Assembly (NCBI GenBank): GCA_038529265.1
Contig: JBCBDX010000006.1
Location: forward strand, 62,001 to 126,000
Length of the DNA: 64,000 bases
Direction: 5' to 3'
Origin: JBCBDX01 sp038529265
Lineage (GTDB): Bacteria > Pseudomonadota > Alphaproteobacteria > Rhizobiales > Rhizobiaceae
Below the pieces are notes generated by a model. The model did no database searches. It was given only the letters and a program-made list of their open reading frames with translations, and was not told the DNA's origin. How positions within the stretch are numbered: position 1 is the stretch's first letter; every line of letters starts with the position of its first letter. Position numbers and translations under genes: made by a program. Shown piece by piece: positions 1-9,126 of the stretch.

Positions 1-1
1 A

Positions 2-214
2 GTGCATGAAAGCGTCATTGAAGATGCGATCCGTGAAACCGTTGACTTGTCACCAACTGGTATCCGCAAGCATTTGAACCTCAACCGTCCCATTTACGCC
101 AAGACAGCCGCTTACGGTCACTTCGGTCGTAAAGCCGGTCGTGATGGGTCTTTCTCGTGGGAGAAAACCGATCTGGTCAAACCACTCAAGCAGGCCATCA
201 AGGCTGCCGCTTAA
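2..214 (+). CDS. metK: S-adenosylmethionine synthase, C-terminal end (partial)
   Basis: The gene enters from the left edge, so only the last 70 codons are visible. The segment has the conserved C-terminal signature of methionine adenosyltransferase: TAAYGHFGR at visible residues 35-43 and FSWEKTDLV at 51-59. The family makes S-adenosylmethionine from methionine and ATP in the cytoplasm, releasing phosphate and pyrophosphate. The next gene, trmB, begins 9 bp after the stop and encodes an AdoMet-dependent tRNA methyltransferase, so the two are probably co-transcribed. The 5' part, including the nucleotide-binding site, lies outside the window. Confidence 0.95.
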   Translation: MHESVIEDAIRETVDLSPTGIRKHLNLNRPIYAKTAAYGHFGRKAGRDGSFSWEKTDLVKPLKQAIKAAA

Positions 215-223
215 CAGGTTCCC

Positions 224-922
224 GTGACCGAAGACCGGCCATCGCGCGCCAGCGAAGCTTTCTGGGGCAGGCGCAGGGGAAAGACACTCAAACCCCTGCA
301 GGCAGACGCGCTGGAGCGCGCCAAGAGGGCATATTTTATCGATATAAACCAAGCAGCTCCGGCAGACTTGGTTGACCTTTTTCATCATGACGCCGAAGTC
401 ATTCATATGGAAATCGGATTTGGTGGGGGTGAACACTTGCTGGCGCATGCTTTGCGTCGCCCGCAGGTTGGCTTCATCGGCGTTGAGCCCTTCGTCAACT
501 CCATGGCCAAAATGTCTGCGGCGATGGAAGACGCTGGTATCAGTAATATTCGGCTCTATGATGATGACGCAACGCGTATGCTGGATTGGTTACCCGAAGC
601 TTGTCTTGACGGTATCGACCTTCTTTATCCCGATCCGTGGCCGAAATCGCGGCATTGGAAACGCCGTTTTGTCAGCCAAAAAAACCTTGATCGTTTTGCG
701 CGGGTTTTGAAGCCGGGAGCCCAATTCCGTTTTGCATCAGACATCGACACATACATCAATTGGACCTTGCTACACGTGCTGCAAAGAAACGAATTCAAAT
801 GGCTGGTTGAAGATGCCGAAAGCTGGCGCAAGCCATACGACCATTGGGTTCGCACACGCTATGAGGCCAAAGCAATCCGCGAAGATCGCACACCCTGTTA
901 TTTGACGTTTGAGCGGGTTTAA
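224..922 (+). CDS. trmB: tRNA (guanine-N7-)-methyltransferase TrmB
   Basis: A 232-residue protein that methylates N7 of G46 in the variable loop of tRNAs using AdoMet. The AdoMet site is visible as EIGFGGGEHL at residues 63-72, followed by the acidic GVEPF strand at 86-90. The TrmB signature YPDPWPKSRHWKRRF is at 135-149. Length is normal for the alphaproteobacterial family, which carries a basic N-terminal extension. The start is a GTG 9 bp after the metK stop. The 3' end meets the convergent polysaccharide deacetylase gene, and the two stop codons overlap. Confidence 0.95.
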   Translation: MTEDRPSRASEAFWGRRRGKTLKPLQADALERAKRAYFIDINQAAPADLVDLFHHDAEVIHMEIGFGGGEHLLAHALRRPQVGFIGVEPFVNSMAKMSAAMEDAGISNIRLYDDDATRMLDWLPEACLDGIDLLYPDPWPKSRHWKRRFVSQKNLDRFARVLKPGAQFRFASDIDTYINWTLLHVLQRNEFKWLVEDAESWRKPYDHWVRTRYEAKAIREDRTPCYLTFERV

Positions 923-1725
923 CGCGCTGCCACTGATAATGCCGGGTTCCCCCGACTTGGCTGCAAGTTTACCACTTTATACCCTTCACGCTTGAGCATC
1001 GCGAGAAATGCCGGAAGCGCGGCAACGGTGCGCGGCTGCAAGTCGTGCATCAGGATAATGCCTTTGCCTCGGCTTCGAACCTTGGCCATTGTTCGGCTGG
1101 CAAGTGCGGCGGGCGATTGGCTTCGGTAGTCCTTGCTGTCGATATCGGCGTCGAGAACGATGACGCCCCGCCCGGCAAGGTGGTTCCGCAGCGCATTTGT
1201 GTCTGCCAAATAAGGAAATCTGAAAAACGGAATGTCGCGAATGCCAGCGCTTCGCAGCGCATCTTCGCCGCGCTTTATGTCAGCAACCGAAGCACCAAAA
1301 CTCTTTCGGGCCAAATTGTCATGCGTCCAGGTGTGGCTGCCGATGGCATGACCTCGGCGATGAACGCGCCGTGCAAGCGATGGATTGTTGCGCACCATCG
1401 TACCGACCATCAGAAAGGTTGCCTTGACACCGTATCGGTCAAGCGTGTTGAGGATTTTGTCGGTACGGCCCGGTACCGGCCCATCATCAAAGGTCAGAAT
1501 GACCTCTTTTTGCCGCAACCGAATGTCGCTGATACGGCTGACCCGTAATGTCCGGCCAGAGAGCGATGTGGAACGTGCTTGTGCTGCGGTTTCCCGCAAG
1601 TCGCGATCAGTCTGTGAGGCTGCAAATCCGCTTGGTGTCACTTCTGCGGGCGTTTGATCATCTTTGGTTGTCGAGCATGCGCCCACCGCCACCAATGCCA
1701 TGGCCGCGACCACAATGCGACGCAT
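919..1725 (-). CDS. NodB-type polysaccharide deacetylase, predicted lipoprotein
   Basis: A 268-residue carbohydrate esterase family 4 protein. Starting at the ATG at 1725 it opens with a basic N-terminus and a hydrophobic stretch ending in the lipobox VGAC (cysteine 17), so it is probably a lipoprotein or at least exported. Catalytic motifs are present: LTFDDGP at 77-83 (base and metal Asp), HTWTH at 131-135 (metal His pair), RFPY at 169-172 and LMHD at 225-228. The family removes N- or O-acetyl groups from chitin-like polymers, peptidoglycan or exopolysaccharide; the substrate cannot be told here. An upstream in-frame ATG at 1767 would place 14 residues before the signal peptide and is less likely. 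Confidence 0.88.
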   Translation of the reverse strand: MRRIVVAAMALVAVGACSTTKDDQTPAEVTPSGFAASQTDRDLRETAAQARSTSLSGRTLRVSRISDIRLRQKEVILTFDDGPVPGRTDKILNTLDRYGVKATFLMVGTMVRNNPSLARRVHRRGHAIGSHTWTHDNLARKSFGASVADIKRGEDALRSAGIRDIPFFRFPYLADTNALRNHLAGRGVIVLDADIDSKDYRSQSPAALASRTMAKVRSRGKGIILMHDLQPRTVAALPAFLAMLKREGYKVVNLQPSRGNPALSVAAR

Positions 1726-1829
1726 GCTTATCGCCTTGCCAGAAGAAAACATGTGCGGCATCCCCACGCCAAATTCGATGCAGCATTAGTAAACATAGAT
1801 GGTTAATGAGCCCCTTATCGCTGAACCCC

Positions 1830-1858
1830 TTGCGCATGTTCTCTCGACCTCGTATATG
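1830..1858 (+). promoter_or_regulatory. Candidate sigma-70 promoter of the rimP-nusA-infB operon
   Basis: TTGCGC at 1830-1835 and TATATG at 1853-1858 are separated by 17 bp. They lie about 80 bp before the rimP start in the divergent gap after the deacetylase gene. Transcription would begin near 1865. Called by eye. Confidence 0.5.
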
Positions 1859-1885
1859 CCTGCCAACAACAAAATCTCTTATCAG

Positions 1886-1915
1886 AGAGTGGGCCCACCG
1901 GACCCGCTCTTTTTT
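1886..1915 (+). terminator. Terminator-like hairpin in the rimP leader (possible attenuator)
   Basis: AGAGTGGG at 1886-1893 pairs with CCCGCTCT at 1903-1910 (8 bp with one G-T pair, 9-nt loop), followed by a run of T to 1915. It lies downstream of the candidate promoter and 24 bp before the rimP start, with no upstream plus-strand gene that needs a terminator. It could attenuate the operon that encodes the antitermination factor NusA. Confidence 0.5.
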
Positions 1916-1938
1916 ATTGCCAGAGGAAGCGCCGCTTC

Positions 1939-2562
1939 ATGAGCTTTGAGCAGCTCGAACCAATAACTGATGATGAACCACGTATCGTTTCGGAAACTGG
2001 CGTGGACGCCAAAGTTGCGTCTATCATTGAGCCCGTGCTCAACTCTGAGGGCTACCGCTTGGTGCGTGTTCGCCTGTCGGGCATGAACGGGCTGACGCTG
2101 CAGATTATGGCTGAGCGCGCCGATGGCACCATGACTGTTGAGGACTGCGAGCAGATCAGCCGGGCAATATCGCCGCTTCTTGATGTCGAAGACCCGATCG
2201 ATAAGGCCTACCACCTTGAGATGTCATCGCCAGGCATCGATCGCCCCTTGGTACGCAGGTCAGACTTTGCCAAATGGCGCGGGCATATCACCAAGTTGGA
2301 AACATCGGTGATGGTCAATGGCCGCAAGCGTTTTCGCGGCACGATTACCGATGTGACGGCTGAAGCGATTACGCTGTTTCGCGATCAGCCTGCTATCGGT
2401 GAAGACAATGAACACACCATCCCGTTTGACGCAATTGCTGATGCGCGATTGATTTTGACCGACGATTTGATCCGCGCGTCGTTAAAGGCCGACAAGGCTG
2501 CAAGGGCCGCGCGCGGTGAACCAATTGAAGACGGGGAGTCCATCCCGTCCGATGAAAACTGA
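1939..2562 (+). CDS. rimP: Ribosome maturation factor RimP
   Basis: A 207-residue cytoplasmic protein needed for maturation of the 30S subunit. The alpha/beta N-terminal domain and the family signature around MSSPGIDRPL (about residues 95-104) are present, followed by the SH3-like C-terminal domain. A polar, charged tail after about residue 185 is normal for alphaproteobacteria. It is the first gene of the conserved rimP-nusA-ylxR-infB-rbfA-truB cluster, and nusA follows after 40 bp. Confidence 0.95.
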   Translation: MSFEQLEPITDDEPRIVSETGVDAKVASIIEPVLNSEGYRLVRVRLSGMNGLTLQIMAERADGTMTVEDCEQISRAISPLLDVEDPIDKAYHLEMSSPGIDRPLVRRSDFAKWRGHITKLETSVMVNGRKRFRGTITDVTAEAITLFRDQPAIGEDNEHTIPFDAIADARLILTDDLIRASLKADKAARAARGEPIEDGESIPSDEN

Positions 2563-2602
2563 GAACAAAGAAAGCAAGCTGGATCCCCAGAAGGAGAAAC
2601 AA

Positions 2603-4213
2603 ATGGCTGTCAGTGCAAACAAGCTGGAGCTGATCCAAATCGCCGACGCTGTGGCGCGCGAAAAGCTGATCGACAAAAACATTGTCATCGAAGCGATGGC
2701 TGATGCGATCCAGAAGGCGGCCAAGTCCCGCTACGGTCAGGAGACCGATATCCGCGCCGACATCAACGCACAAACTGGTGAGATTCGTTTGCGCAGAATC
2801 CTGACGGTGGTTGAGGAAGTAGAAAACCCAGATGCCGAAATCACATTGCGCGACGGCCAGGCACGCGATGCTGGCGCTGAGATCGGTACAGAGTTTGAAG
2901 ACCCGCTTCCACCACTTGATTTCGGTCGAATTGCAGCACAATCCGCAAAACAGGTGATCGTTCAAAAAGTGCGTGAAGCTGAGCGCGACCAACAGTTTGA
3001 TGAGTTCAAGGACCGTGTGGGTGAGGTCATCAATGGCACAGTCAAGCGCATGGAATATGGCAATGTGATCATGGACCTTGGCCGCGGCGAAGGCATCATC
3101 CGCCGCGACGAACTGATCCCACGCGAAGCGTATCGTTATGGCGACCGCGTTCGCGCTTACATCTATGATGTTCGCCGTGAGCAGCGCGGCCCGCAAATCT
3201 TCCTGTCGCGCACACACCCGCAATTCATGGCCAAGCTCTTCCAGATGGAAGTGCCGGAAATCTATGATGGCATCATCGAAATCCGCGCCGTTGCCCGTGA
3301 CCCTGGTTCGCGCGCGAAAATCGCCGTGATCTCCAACGACAACGCCATCGATCCGGTCGGAGCCTGTGTCGGTATGCGTGGTTCTCGCGTCCAGGCCGTT
3401 GTCGGCGAACTACAGGGCGAGAAGATCGACATCATTCCATGGCAGCCGGAGCCGGCTTCTTTCATCGTCAATGCGCTGCAACCTGCGGAAGTGGCCAAGG
3501 TTGTTCTCGATGAAGACGCTGAGCGGATCGAGGTTGTTGTGCCCGACGAGCAATTGTCTTTGGCGATTGGTCGTCGTGGTCAGAACGTGCGGTTGGCGTC
3601 GCAACTCACCGGGTGGGACATTGATATTCTTACTGAGGTCGAAGAATCTGCGCGTCGCCAGAAAGAGTTCACTGAGCGCTCGCAATTGTTCATGGAAGCC
3701 CTCGATGTCGACGAGATGGTCGGCCAGGTGCTGGCGTCCGAAGGCTTCTCTTCGATAGAAGAAGTGGCCTATGTCGACGCGGAAGAAGTGGCTTCTATCG
3801 ATGGTTTTGGCGAAGAGATGGGTGTCGAAATTCAAGAACGCGCGCGCGACTATCTTGACCGCATTGAAGCGGAAAACGATGCCAAGCGCCGCGAAATGGG
3901 CGTGGAAGACGACATCCTGCAAGTACCCGGCATCACCACTGCAATGCTGGTGACGCTCGGCGAAGATGGCATCAAGTCGTTGGAAGACTTTGCAGGTTGT
4001 GCGGTTGACGATCTCGTCGGCTGGCGCGAGCGCAAAGATGGCGAGACAAAAATCTTCGACGGCCTTTTCACCAAGTACAACACGACACGTGAAGAAGCCG
4101 AAGAGATGGTCGTCGCGGCACGCTTGGCTGTCGGCTGGATGACCGAGGAAGACCTTGTCCAAGCCGATGAAGAAGTTGAAGGCGAAGAACAGTCCGAGGA
4201 GGCGCAGGCTTAA
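2603..4213 (+). CDS. nusA: Transcription termination/antitermination factor NusA
   Basis: A 536-residue RNA polymerase-associated factor that modulates pausing, intrinsic termination and antitermination. Domain order: N-terminal polymerase-binding domain (about 1-125), S1 domain (about 135-200), KH1 with GACVGMRGSR at 253-262, KH2 with AIGRRGQNVR at 321-330, and two helix-hairpin acidic repeats at the C-terminus ending in a Glu-rich tail. The ATG at 2603 is chosen because a good Shine-Dalgarno (AAGGAG) lies just before it; the frame stays open upstream to 2516, but that part overlaps rimP and does not look like NusA. Confidence 0.97.
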   Translation: MAVSANKLELIQIADAVAREKLIDKNIVIEAMADAIQKAAKSRYGQETDIRADINAQTGEIRLRRILTVVEEVENPDAEITLRDGQARDAGAEIGTEFEDPLPPLDFGRIAAQSAKQVIVQKVREAERDQQFDEFKDRVGEVINGTVKRMEYGNVIMDLGRGEGIIRRDELIPREAYRYGDRVRAYIYDVRREQRGPQIFLSRTHPQFMAKLFQMEVPEIYDGIIEIRAVARDPGSRAKIAVISNDNAIDPVGACVGMRGSRVQAVVGELQGEKIDIIPWQPEPASFIVNALQPAEVAKVVLDEDAERIEVVVPDEQLSLAIGRRGQNVRLASQLTGWDIDILTEVEESARRQKEFTERSQLFMEALDVDEMVGQVLASEGFSSIEEVAYVDAEEVASIDGFGEEMGVEIQERARDYLDRIEAENDAKRREMGVEDDILQVPGITTAMLVTLGEDGIKSLEDFAGCAVDDLVGWRERKDGETKIFDGLFTKYNTTREEAEEMVVAARLAVGWMTEEDLVQADEEVEGEEQSEEAQA

Positions 4214-4215
4214 GT

Positions 4216-4872
4216 TTGGGACATGCAGCAGCACCGGTTGAATCGCGGGAGCGCGATGCCGACATGAATAACCGCAAATGCATAGTGACCGGCAAGTCCG
4301 GTGATGCAGATGCTCTGCTGCGTTTTGTTGCCGGACCTGAAGGTGAAGTCGTGCCTGACATCAGGCGCAAATTGCCGGGACGAGGATGCTGGGTCACAGG
4401 AACGAGGGACCATGTCGAACAAGCTGTTGCAAAAAAGCTGTTTTCGCGTGGTTTGAAATCAAAAGTGAATGCCGCGCCCGATCTGGCAGATAAGGTCGAA
4501 AGCCTGTTGCATAGCGCCGCTGTTCAATCCCTCGTTATGGCCCGCAAGGCGGGTGATGCGACGTCGGGTTCTATGCAGGTGGATAAGGCGGTTCGTTCCG
4601 GGCGCGCATTGGCGGTTTTACATGCGGTTGAAGCGGCGCCGGACGGAGTTCGCAAGATCGATCAGGCCCGCCGGGCGACGGTTCATCTGGGTGGACCGGA
4701 AACGAAGACTTTTACAGCGCTAACCCTTGAGCAAATGAGTTTTGCATTCGGGGGTGGAAATGTAATACATGCAGCCGTGCTTGACGGCGGTGCCGGGTCT
4801 GCCGCATTGCGGCGACTGGAACTGCTGGCGCGATACGGCGGCGATGATGGATTGATGGACGCTGTGCGATAA
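4216..4872 (+). CDS. YlxR-L7Ae fusion RNA-binding protein
   Basis: A 218-residue protein with two nucleic-acid-binding parts. The N-terminal YlxR (DUF448) domain has CIVTGKS at 22-28 and LPGRGCWV at 53-60. The C-terminal half from about residue 100 resembles the L7Ae/L30e ribosomal protein fold. This fusion is normal between nusA and infB in Hyphomicrobiales; its exact role is not established, but its position points to ribosome or RNA-polymerase-linked RNA binding. The start is uncertain: a TTG at 4216 retains an N-terminal tail like that of homologues, while an ATG at 4264 would shorten the protein by 16 residues. Confidence 0.85.
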   Translation: MGHAAAPVESRERDADMNNRKCIVTGKSGDADALLRFVAGPEGEVVPDIRRKLPGRGCWVTGTRDHVEQAVAKKLFSRGLKSKVNAAPDLADKVESLLHSAAVQSLVMARKAGDATSGSMQVDKAVRSGRALAVLHAVEAAPDGVRKIDQARRATVHLGGPETKTFTALTLEQMSFAFGGGNVIHAAVLDGGAGSAALRRLELLARYGGDDGLMDAVR

Positions 4873-4898
4873 CCGCGCCGCGAAGGAAATGGACTTTT

Positions 4899-7433
4899 AT
4901 GAGCGACAGAACAACTGACGACAAAAAAGGTGGCCGCGGCACGCTCTCCTTTAACCGGGGAGACAAGGGCACTGTACGCCAAAAAATGGGCGGCGGTCGC
5001 ACCAACACTGTTGTTGTCGAAACCAAGAAGCGCAAGTTCACCAAACCGGGTGAAAAGCCGGCAGTGGCGCCTACCGGTGCGGCCAAGCCTCAACCGGCAT
5101 CGAGTTCAGCGCCAAGGCCCGCCGAAGCGCGCAAGCCAAGCGCGGCACCTGCATCGCGTCCCGCTGCTGGTGATGCTGCACGCAACCTGTCCGCCGGAGA
5201 GATGGAAGCCCGTCTGCGCGCGCTTGAATCCGCCAAGGCAAGAGAGAGCGAGGAAGAGCAACAGCGCCGCGCCGAAGTTGAGCGACTTGAGGCAGAAGAT
5301 CGCCGCCGCGCCGACGAAAAAGCCAAGCGCGAAGAAGAAGAGCGCCGAAAGGCAGCCATGGAAGCTGCTGAAAAAGAAGCGCAAGCCAAATCCGCAGATG
5401 CGCCGCGTGCCAGAACAGCAGCCGCTGCACCAGCGCGCCCTGACGAAAGCGACAAACGTGGTGGACGCGGCGCGGCCCCAGCCAAACGTCCCGCACGTGA
5501 AGATGCGCCCAAGCCTTCCAAAGGCCGTGATGATAATCGCCGACGTGGCAAACTGACACTTTCAACCGCGACTGGCGACGGCGAGGGCCGTTCGCGCTCG
5601 ATGGCCGCCATGAAGCGTCGTCAGGAGAAGATTCGCCGTGCGCAAATGGGCCAGTCAGAGCCGCGCGAAAAAGTTTCGCGTGAAGTGCAGCTGCCAGAGA
5701 CCATCACCATTCAGGAACTCGCCCAACGTATGACCGAGCGGGCCGTGGACGTGGTCAAGTTCATGATGCAGCAAGGTCAGATGCTCAAGCCAGGAGATCT
5801 CATCGACGCTGATACTGCGGAACTGATTGCAGAAGAGTTTGGTCACACAGTCAAACGCGTGTCCGAAGCAGATGTTGAAGAAGGCCTGTTTGATATTGAG
5901 GACAAGCCGGAAGATCTGAAAGACCGTCCGCCGGTGGTGACCATTATGGGTCACGTTGACCATGGTAAGACGTCACTATTGGATGCGCTGCGCAACGCCA
6001 ATGTTGTTTCCGGTGAAGCTGGTGGCATCACCCAGCATATTGGTGCCTATCAGGTGGAAAAGGACGGCGGAAAAATCACCTTCCTTGATACACCGGGTCA
6101 CGCAGCCTTTACCGCTATGCGTGCACGCGGTGCGCAAGCGACCGACATTGCAATCCTTGTGGTGGCCGCAGATGATTCCGTGATGCCGCAGACGATTGAA
6201 TCCATTGCGCACATCAAGGCAGCTGAAGTGCCGATGATCGTGGCGATCAACAAGATCGACAAGCCGGAAGCTGACGCCAACAAGGTGCGAACCGAACTGC
6301 TCCAGCACGAAGTGTTTGTGGAATCCATGGGTGGTGAGACGCAGGAAGTGGAAGTCTCCGCTCTTAAAGGCACCAATCTGGATGGCGTGCTCGATGCGAT
6401 CTTGCTGCAAGCTGAGCTTCTTGAACTGAAAGCCAATCCGGACCGTCAGGCCGAAGGCGTCGTTGTTGAAGCCAAACTCGATAAGGGCCGTGGCTCTGTC
6501 GCGACGGTTCTGGTTCAGGCTGGCACGCTCAAGACCGGTGACATTGTTGTTGCCGGTGATGAGTGGGGTAAGGTTCGTGCGATCATTAACGATCGTGGTC
6601 AGCAACTGTCTGAAGCTGAACCGTCGCTCCCGGTCGAGATTTTGGGTCTCAATGGCACACCTCAAGCAGGTGACAAGGTTGCTGTAGTCGAGAACGAGGC
6701 ACGCGCCCGCGAGATTTCCGAATATCGTCAACGCCTGACGCGCGAGAAGGCTGTTGCCCGCCAAGCCGGTGCGCGCGGATCGCTTGAGCAGATGATGGCC
6801 GCCGCGAAAGACGCGGAAGTTGCTGACTTCCCGCTTGTTATCAAAGCTGACGTTCAAGGTTCAGTGGAAGCCATCATTGGCGCGCTCGACAAAATGAGCA
6901 CGGACGAGGTGCGTGCGCGGATCATTCACTCTGGTGCGGGCGGTATCACTGAAACTGATGTGTCGCTTGCTGAATCAACGGGCGCTGCGATCATGGGCTT
7001 TAATGTGCGCGCCAACAAACAGGCACGCGATGCGGCAGATGCTGCCGGTATCGAAATTCGCTACTACAACATCATCTACAACCTCCTTGATGATGTGAAA
7101 TCAGCGATGGAAGGCCTGTTGTCACCTGAGCGCCGCGAAACGTTCCTCGGCAATGCGGAGATCAAGGAAGTCTTCAACATCACCAAGGTCGGCAAGGTTG
7201 CTGGTTGTCAGGTAACCGAAGGCAAGGTCGAGCGCGGCGCGGGCGTACGCCTGATCCGCGACAGCGTTGTGATCCACGAAGGCAAGCTGAAAACGCTCAA
7301 GCGTTTCAAGGACGAAGTCAACGAAGTGCCGGTCGGTCAGGAATGCGGCATGGCGTTTGAAAACTATGACGACATCCGCGCTGGTGATGTGATCGAGTGC
7401 TTCCGCGTCGAAGAGGTCGCGCGGACGCTTTGA
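4899..7433 (+). CDS. infB: Translation initiation factor IF-2
   Basis: An 844-residue GTPase that places initiator fMet-tRNA on the 30S subunit. The N-terminal third is a low-complexity Lys/Glu/Ala/Arg region typical of IF-2, followed by an IF2N domain. GTPase motifs: GHVDHGKT (G1) at about 351-358, DTPGHAAF (G3) near 397, NKID (G4) near 451, and SALKG (G5). The remaining domains continue to the C-terminus without interruption. The ATG at 4899 has an AAGGA motif upstream. The stop overlaps the proposed TTG start of rbfA. Confidence 0.97.
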   Translation: MSDRTTDDKKGGRGTLSFNRGDKGTVRQKMGGGRTNTVVVETKKRKFTKPGEKPAVAPTGAAKPQPASSSAPRPAEARKPSAAPASRPAAGDAARNLSAGEMEARLRALESAKARESEEEQQRRAEVERLEAEDRRRADEKAKREEEERRKAAMEAAEKEAQAKSADAPRARTAAAAPARPDESDKRGGRGAAPAKRPAREDAPKPSKGRDDNRRRGKLTLSTATGDGEGRSRSMAAMKRRQEKIRRAQMGQSEPREKVSREVQLPETITIQELAQRMTERAVDVVKFMMQQGQMLKPGDLIDADTAELIAEEFGHTVKRVSEADVEEGLFDIEDKPEDLKDRPPVVTIMGHVDHGKTSLLDALRNANVVSGEAGGITQHIGAYQVEKDGGKITFLDTPGHAAFTAMRARGAQATDIAILVVAADDSVMPQTIESIAHIKAAEVPMIVAINKIDKPEADANKVRTELLQHEVFVESMGGETQEVEVSALKGTNLDGVLDAILLQAELLELKANPDRQAEGVVVEAKLDKGRGSVATVLVQAGTLKTGDIVVAGDEWGKVRAIINDRGQQLSEAEPSLPVEILGLNGTPQAGDKVAVVENEARAREISEYRQRLTREKAVARQAGARGSLEQMMAAAKDAEVADFPLVIKADVQGSVEAIIGALDKMSTDEVRARIIHSGAGGITETDVSLAESTGAAIMGFNVRANKQARDAADAAGIEIRYYNIIYNLLDDVKSAMEGLLSPERRETFLGNAEIKEVFNITKVGKVAGCQVTEGKVERGAGVRLIRDSVVIHEGKLKTLKRFKDEVNEVPVGQECGMAFENYDDIRAGDVIECFRVEEVARTL

Positions 7434-7822
7434 GCCTCGGTAACGAACCTTCACAGCGGCAGCTTCGCGTCGGCGAAAATGTCCGTCATGCGCTGACCAA
7501 AATCATTCAGCGCGGTGATGTGCAGGACCCGGATTTGGACGGCGTAGTGCTGTCCGTCACCGAGGTGCGCATGTCACCGGATTTGAAGATCGGGACGGTC
7601 TATGTTGCCGCGTTTGGACGCGAAGACATGGCCCCGATCATCAAGGCGCTAGCACGTAACGCCAAGTTCATTCGCGGACGCCTAACGCCCGAACTTCGGC
7701 AGATGAAATACATGCCGGACTTTCGTTTTCGCGCCGACGACAGCTTTGACAATTTCCAGAAAGTGGATGAATTGTTGAGGTCCGACAAGGTAGTTCGGGA
7801 TTTGCACGGTGACGAGGACTAG
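7430..7822 (+). CDS. rbfA: Ribosome-binding factor A
   Basis: A small KH-fold protein of about 130 residues that binds free 30S subunits and helps mature the 5' end of 16S rRNA, important in the cold. The family core QRQLRVGENVRHAL opens about 10 residues after the start, and VRMSPDLKIGTVYV follows. I place the start at a TTG overlapping the infB stop; a GTG at 7397 in the same frame would add 11 residues and overlap infB by 37 bp. Translational coupling with infB is likely. Confidence 0.88.
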   Translation: MSLGNEPSQRQLRVGENVRHALTKIIQRGDVQDPDLDGVVLSVTEVRMSPDLKIGTVYVAAFGREDMAPIIKALARNAKFIRGRLTPELRQMKYMPDFRFRADDSFDNFQKVDELLRSDKVVRDLHGDED

Positions 7823-8117
7823 CCGCCAGGATCGGCAGGTGCTTGTTGCAAAAGGTTGCTGGCTTTGCAGTCGACCGCTTGGTTCGAAAGTCCAGTGGCA
7901 TCATTATGTGCCCAGAAGCCGGGGCGGACGAGAAACGGTTCCCATCCACCCGATTTGCCACAAAGCGCTGCATGTGAACTTTACCAATAAGCAGTTGGAA
8001 GAAGTGGGCGCCGATGTAGAAAAACTGCGCACTGAGCCGGAGATTGCGCGGTTCCTCAAATGGGTTGCCAACAAGAAACCGGACTTTCATGCACCAACGC
8101 GCCGCCGCAGGCATTGA
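7809..8117 (+). CDS. Small HNH-type zinc-binding protein (putative nuclease)
   Basis: A 102-residue protein with an HNH-like motif: C17-x2-C20, then HH at 31-32, a GG turn at 39-40, and HPICHKALH at 47-55. This is the arrangement of a metal-bound beta-beta-alpha nuclease core with structural Cys/His ligands. It overlaps the end of rbfA by 14 bp (GTG start at 7809) and precedes truB, so it is embedded in the ribosome-maturation operon. Whether it cuts nucleic acid is unknown; the missing larger domains and the context leave open a non-catalytic role. Confidence 0.68.
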   Translation: MTRTSRQDRQVLVAKGCWLCSRPLGSKVQWHHYVPRSRGGRETVPIHPICHKALHVNFTNKQLEEVGADVEKLRTEPEIARFLKWVANKKPDFHAPTRRRRH

Positions 8118-8187
8118 GTTTTGAACAAAGCTTTGTCATCAGGCGCGCTTCGGACATGCATGATCCCAACAATAAGTGACAAGAACC

Positions 8188-9126
8188 ATGGCGCGTAACC
8201 GTCTGAAAAAAGGCCGTCCGGTATCGGGTTGGCTGATCCTCGACAAGCCGTTGGAGTTGGGCTCAACACCGGCGGTCAGCCGCATCAAATGGCTTTTTGG
8301 TGCGCAGAAAGCAGGCCATGCCGGCACGCTTGATCCGCTAGCAACAGGCGTTTTGCCGATCGCCCTTGGTGAGGCGACGAAGACAGTGCCCTACATTGTC
8401 GATGGAACAAAAAGCTATCGCTTCACCGCCAAATGGGGGGCACAGACAACAACCGACGATGCGGAGGGTGAGGTCACTGAAAGGAGCGACGAGCGTCCTG
8501 ATCGGGCTGACATTGAGGCACTGCTACCTGATTTCACCGGCGTGATCAGCCAAGTGCCGCCGGCATTCTCGGCAATCAAGATCAATGGTGAGCGCGCCTA
8601 CAATATGGCCCGCGATGGTGAAGACGTGAAGTTGCAGGCGCGCGACATCGAAATCGATGCGCTAAACATCATTGATCACTCCGACAATGAAACTGTCCTT
8701 GAAGTGGAGTGCGGCAAGGGTACCTATGTGCGCTCGCTGGCCCGTGACATGGGCAAACAGCTTGGCTGTTATGGACATGTCACCAAATTGCGTCGCACGC
8801 TCGTCGATCCGTTTGAAGACAGCGACGCAATATCGATGGATCAGTTGGACAAGATCGAAGCTGAATTTGGTGACGACCGCCAGGCGCGTTTTGCTGCGCT
8901 CGATCAATTGCTGATCGATCCGGGTAAGGCGATGGATGGATTTGAGCGCATCGATGCCGATGATAATCAGGCGCAGCGGATACGGTTGGGCAATCCGGCG
9001 TTTTTGCGCGGCCGCGATGCACCTGTTGCCGGTGATGATGTCTGCGCCTTTCACAGAGGGCAGCTCTTGGCCATCGGCGATATTGCGCAAGGCGCATTCA
9101 AGCCCAAGCGGGTCTTTAATGGTTAA
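8188..9126 (+). CDS. truB: tRNA pseudouridine(55) synthase TruB
   Basis: A 312-residue enzyme that converts U55 of the T-loop of tRNAs to pseudouridine. The catalytic motif GHAGTLDPLATGVLP is at about 43-57, with the essential Asp at 49. KINGERAYNMAR and the KGTYVRSLARD region are also conserved. The ATG at 8188 is preferred over a GTG 12 bp upstream because MARNRLKKGRPVSGW matches the usual start. In most relatives rpsO follows directly; here a convergent hydrolase gene overlaps the truB stop. Confidence 0.95.
   Translation: MARNRLKKGRPVSGWLILDKPLELGSTPAVSRIKWLFGAQKAGHAGTLDPLATGVLPIALGEATKTVPYIVDGTKSYRFTAKWGAQTTTDDAEGEVTERSDERPDRADIEALLPDFTGVISQVPPAFSAIKINGERAYNMARDGEDVKLQARDIEIDALNIIDHSDNETVLEVECGKGTYVRSLARDMGKQLGCYGHVTKLRRTLVDPFEDSDAISMDQLDKIEAEFGDDRQARFAALDQLLIDPGKAMDGFERIDADDNQAQRIRLGNPAFLRGRDAPVAGDDVCAFHRGQLLAIGDIAQGAFKPKRVFNG

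Noticed and set aside
2516..2602. NusA starting at 2516
   Set aside because: The 29 codons overlap rimP and do not match NusA; the ATG at 2603 has a strong RBS.
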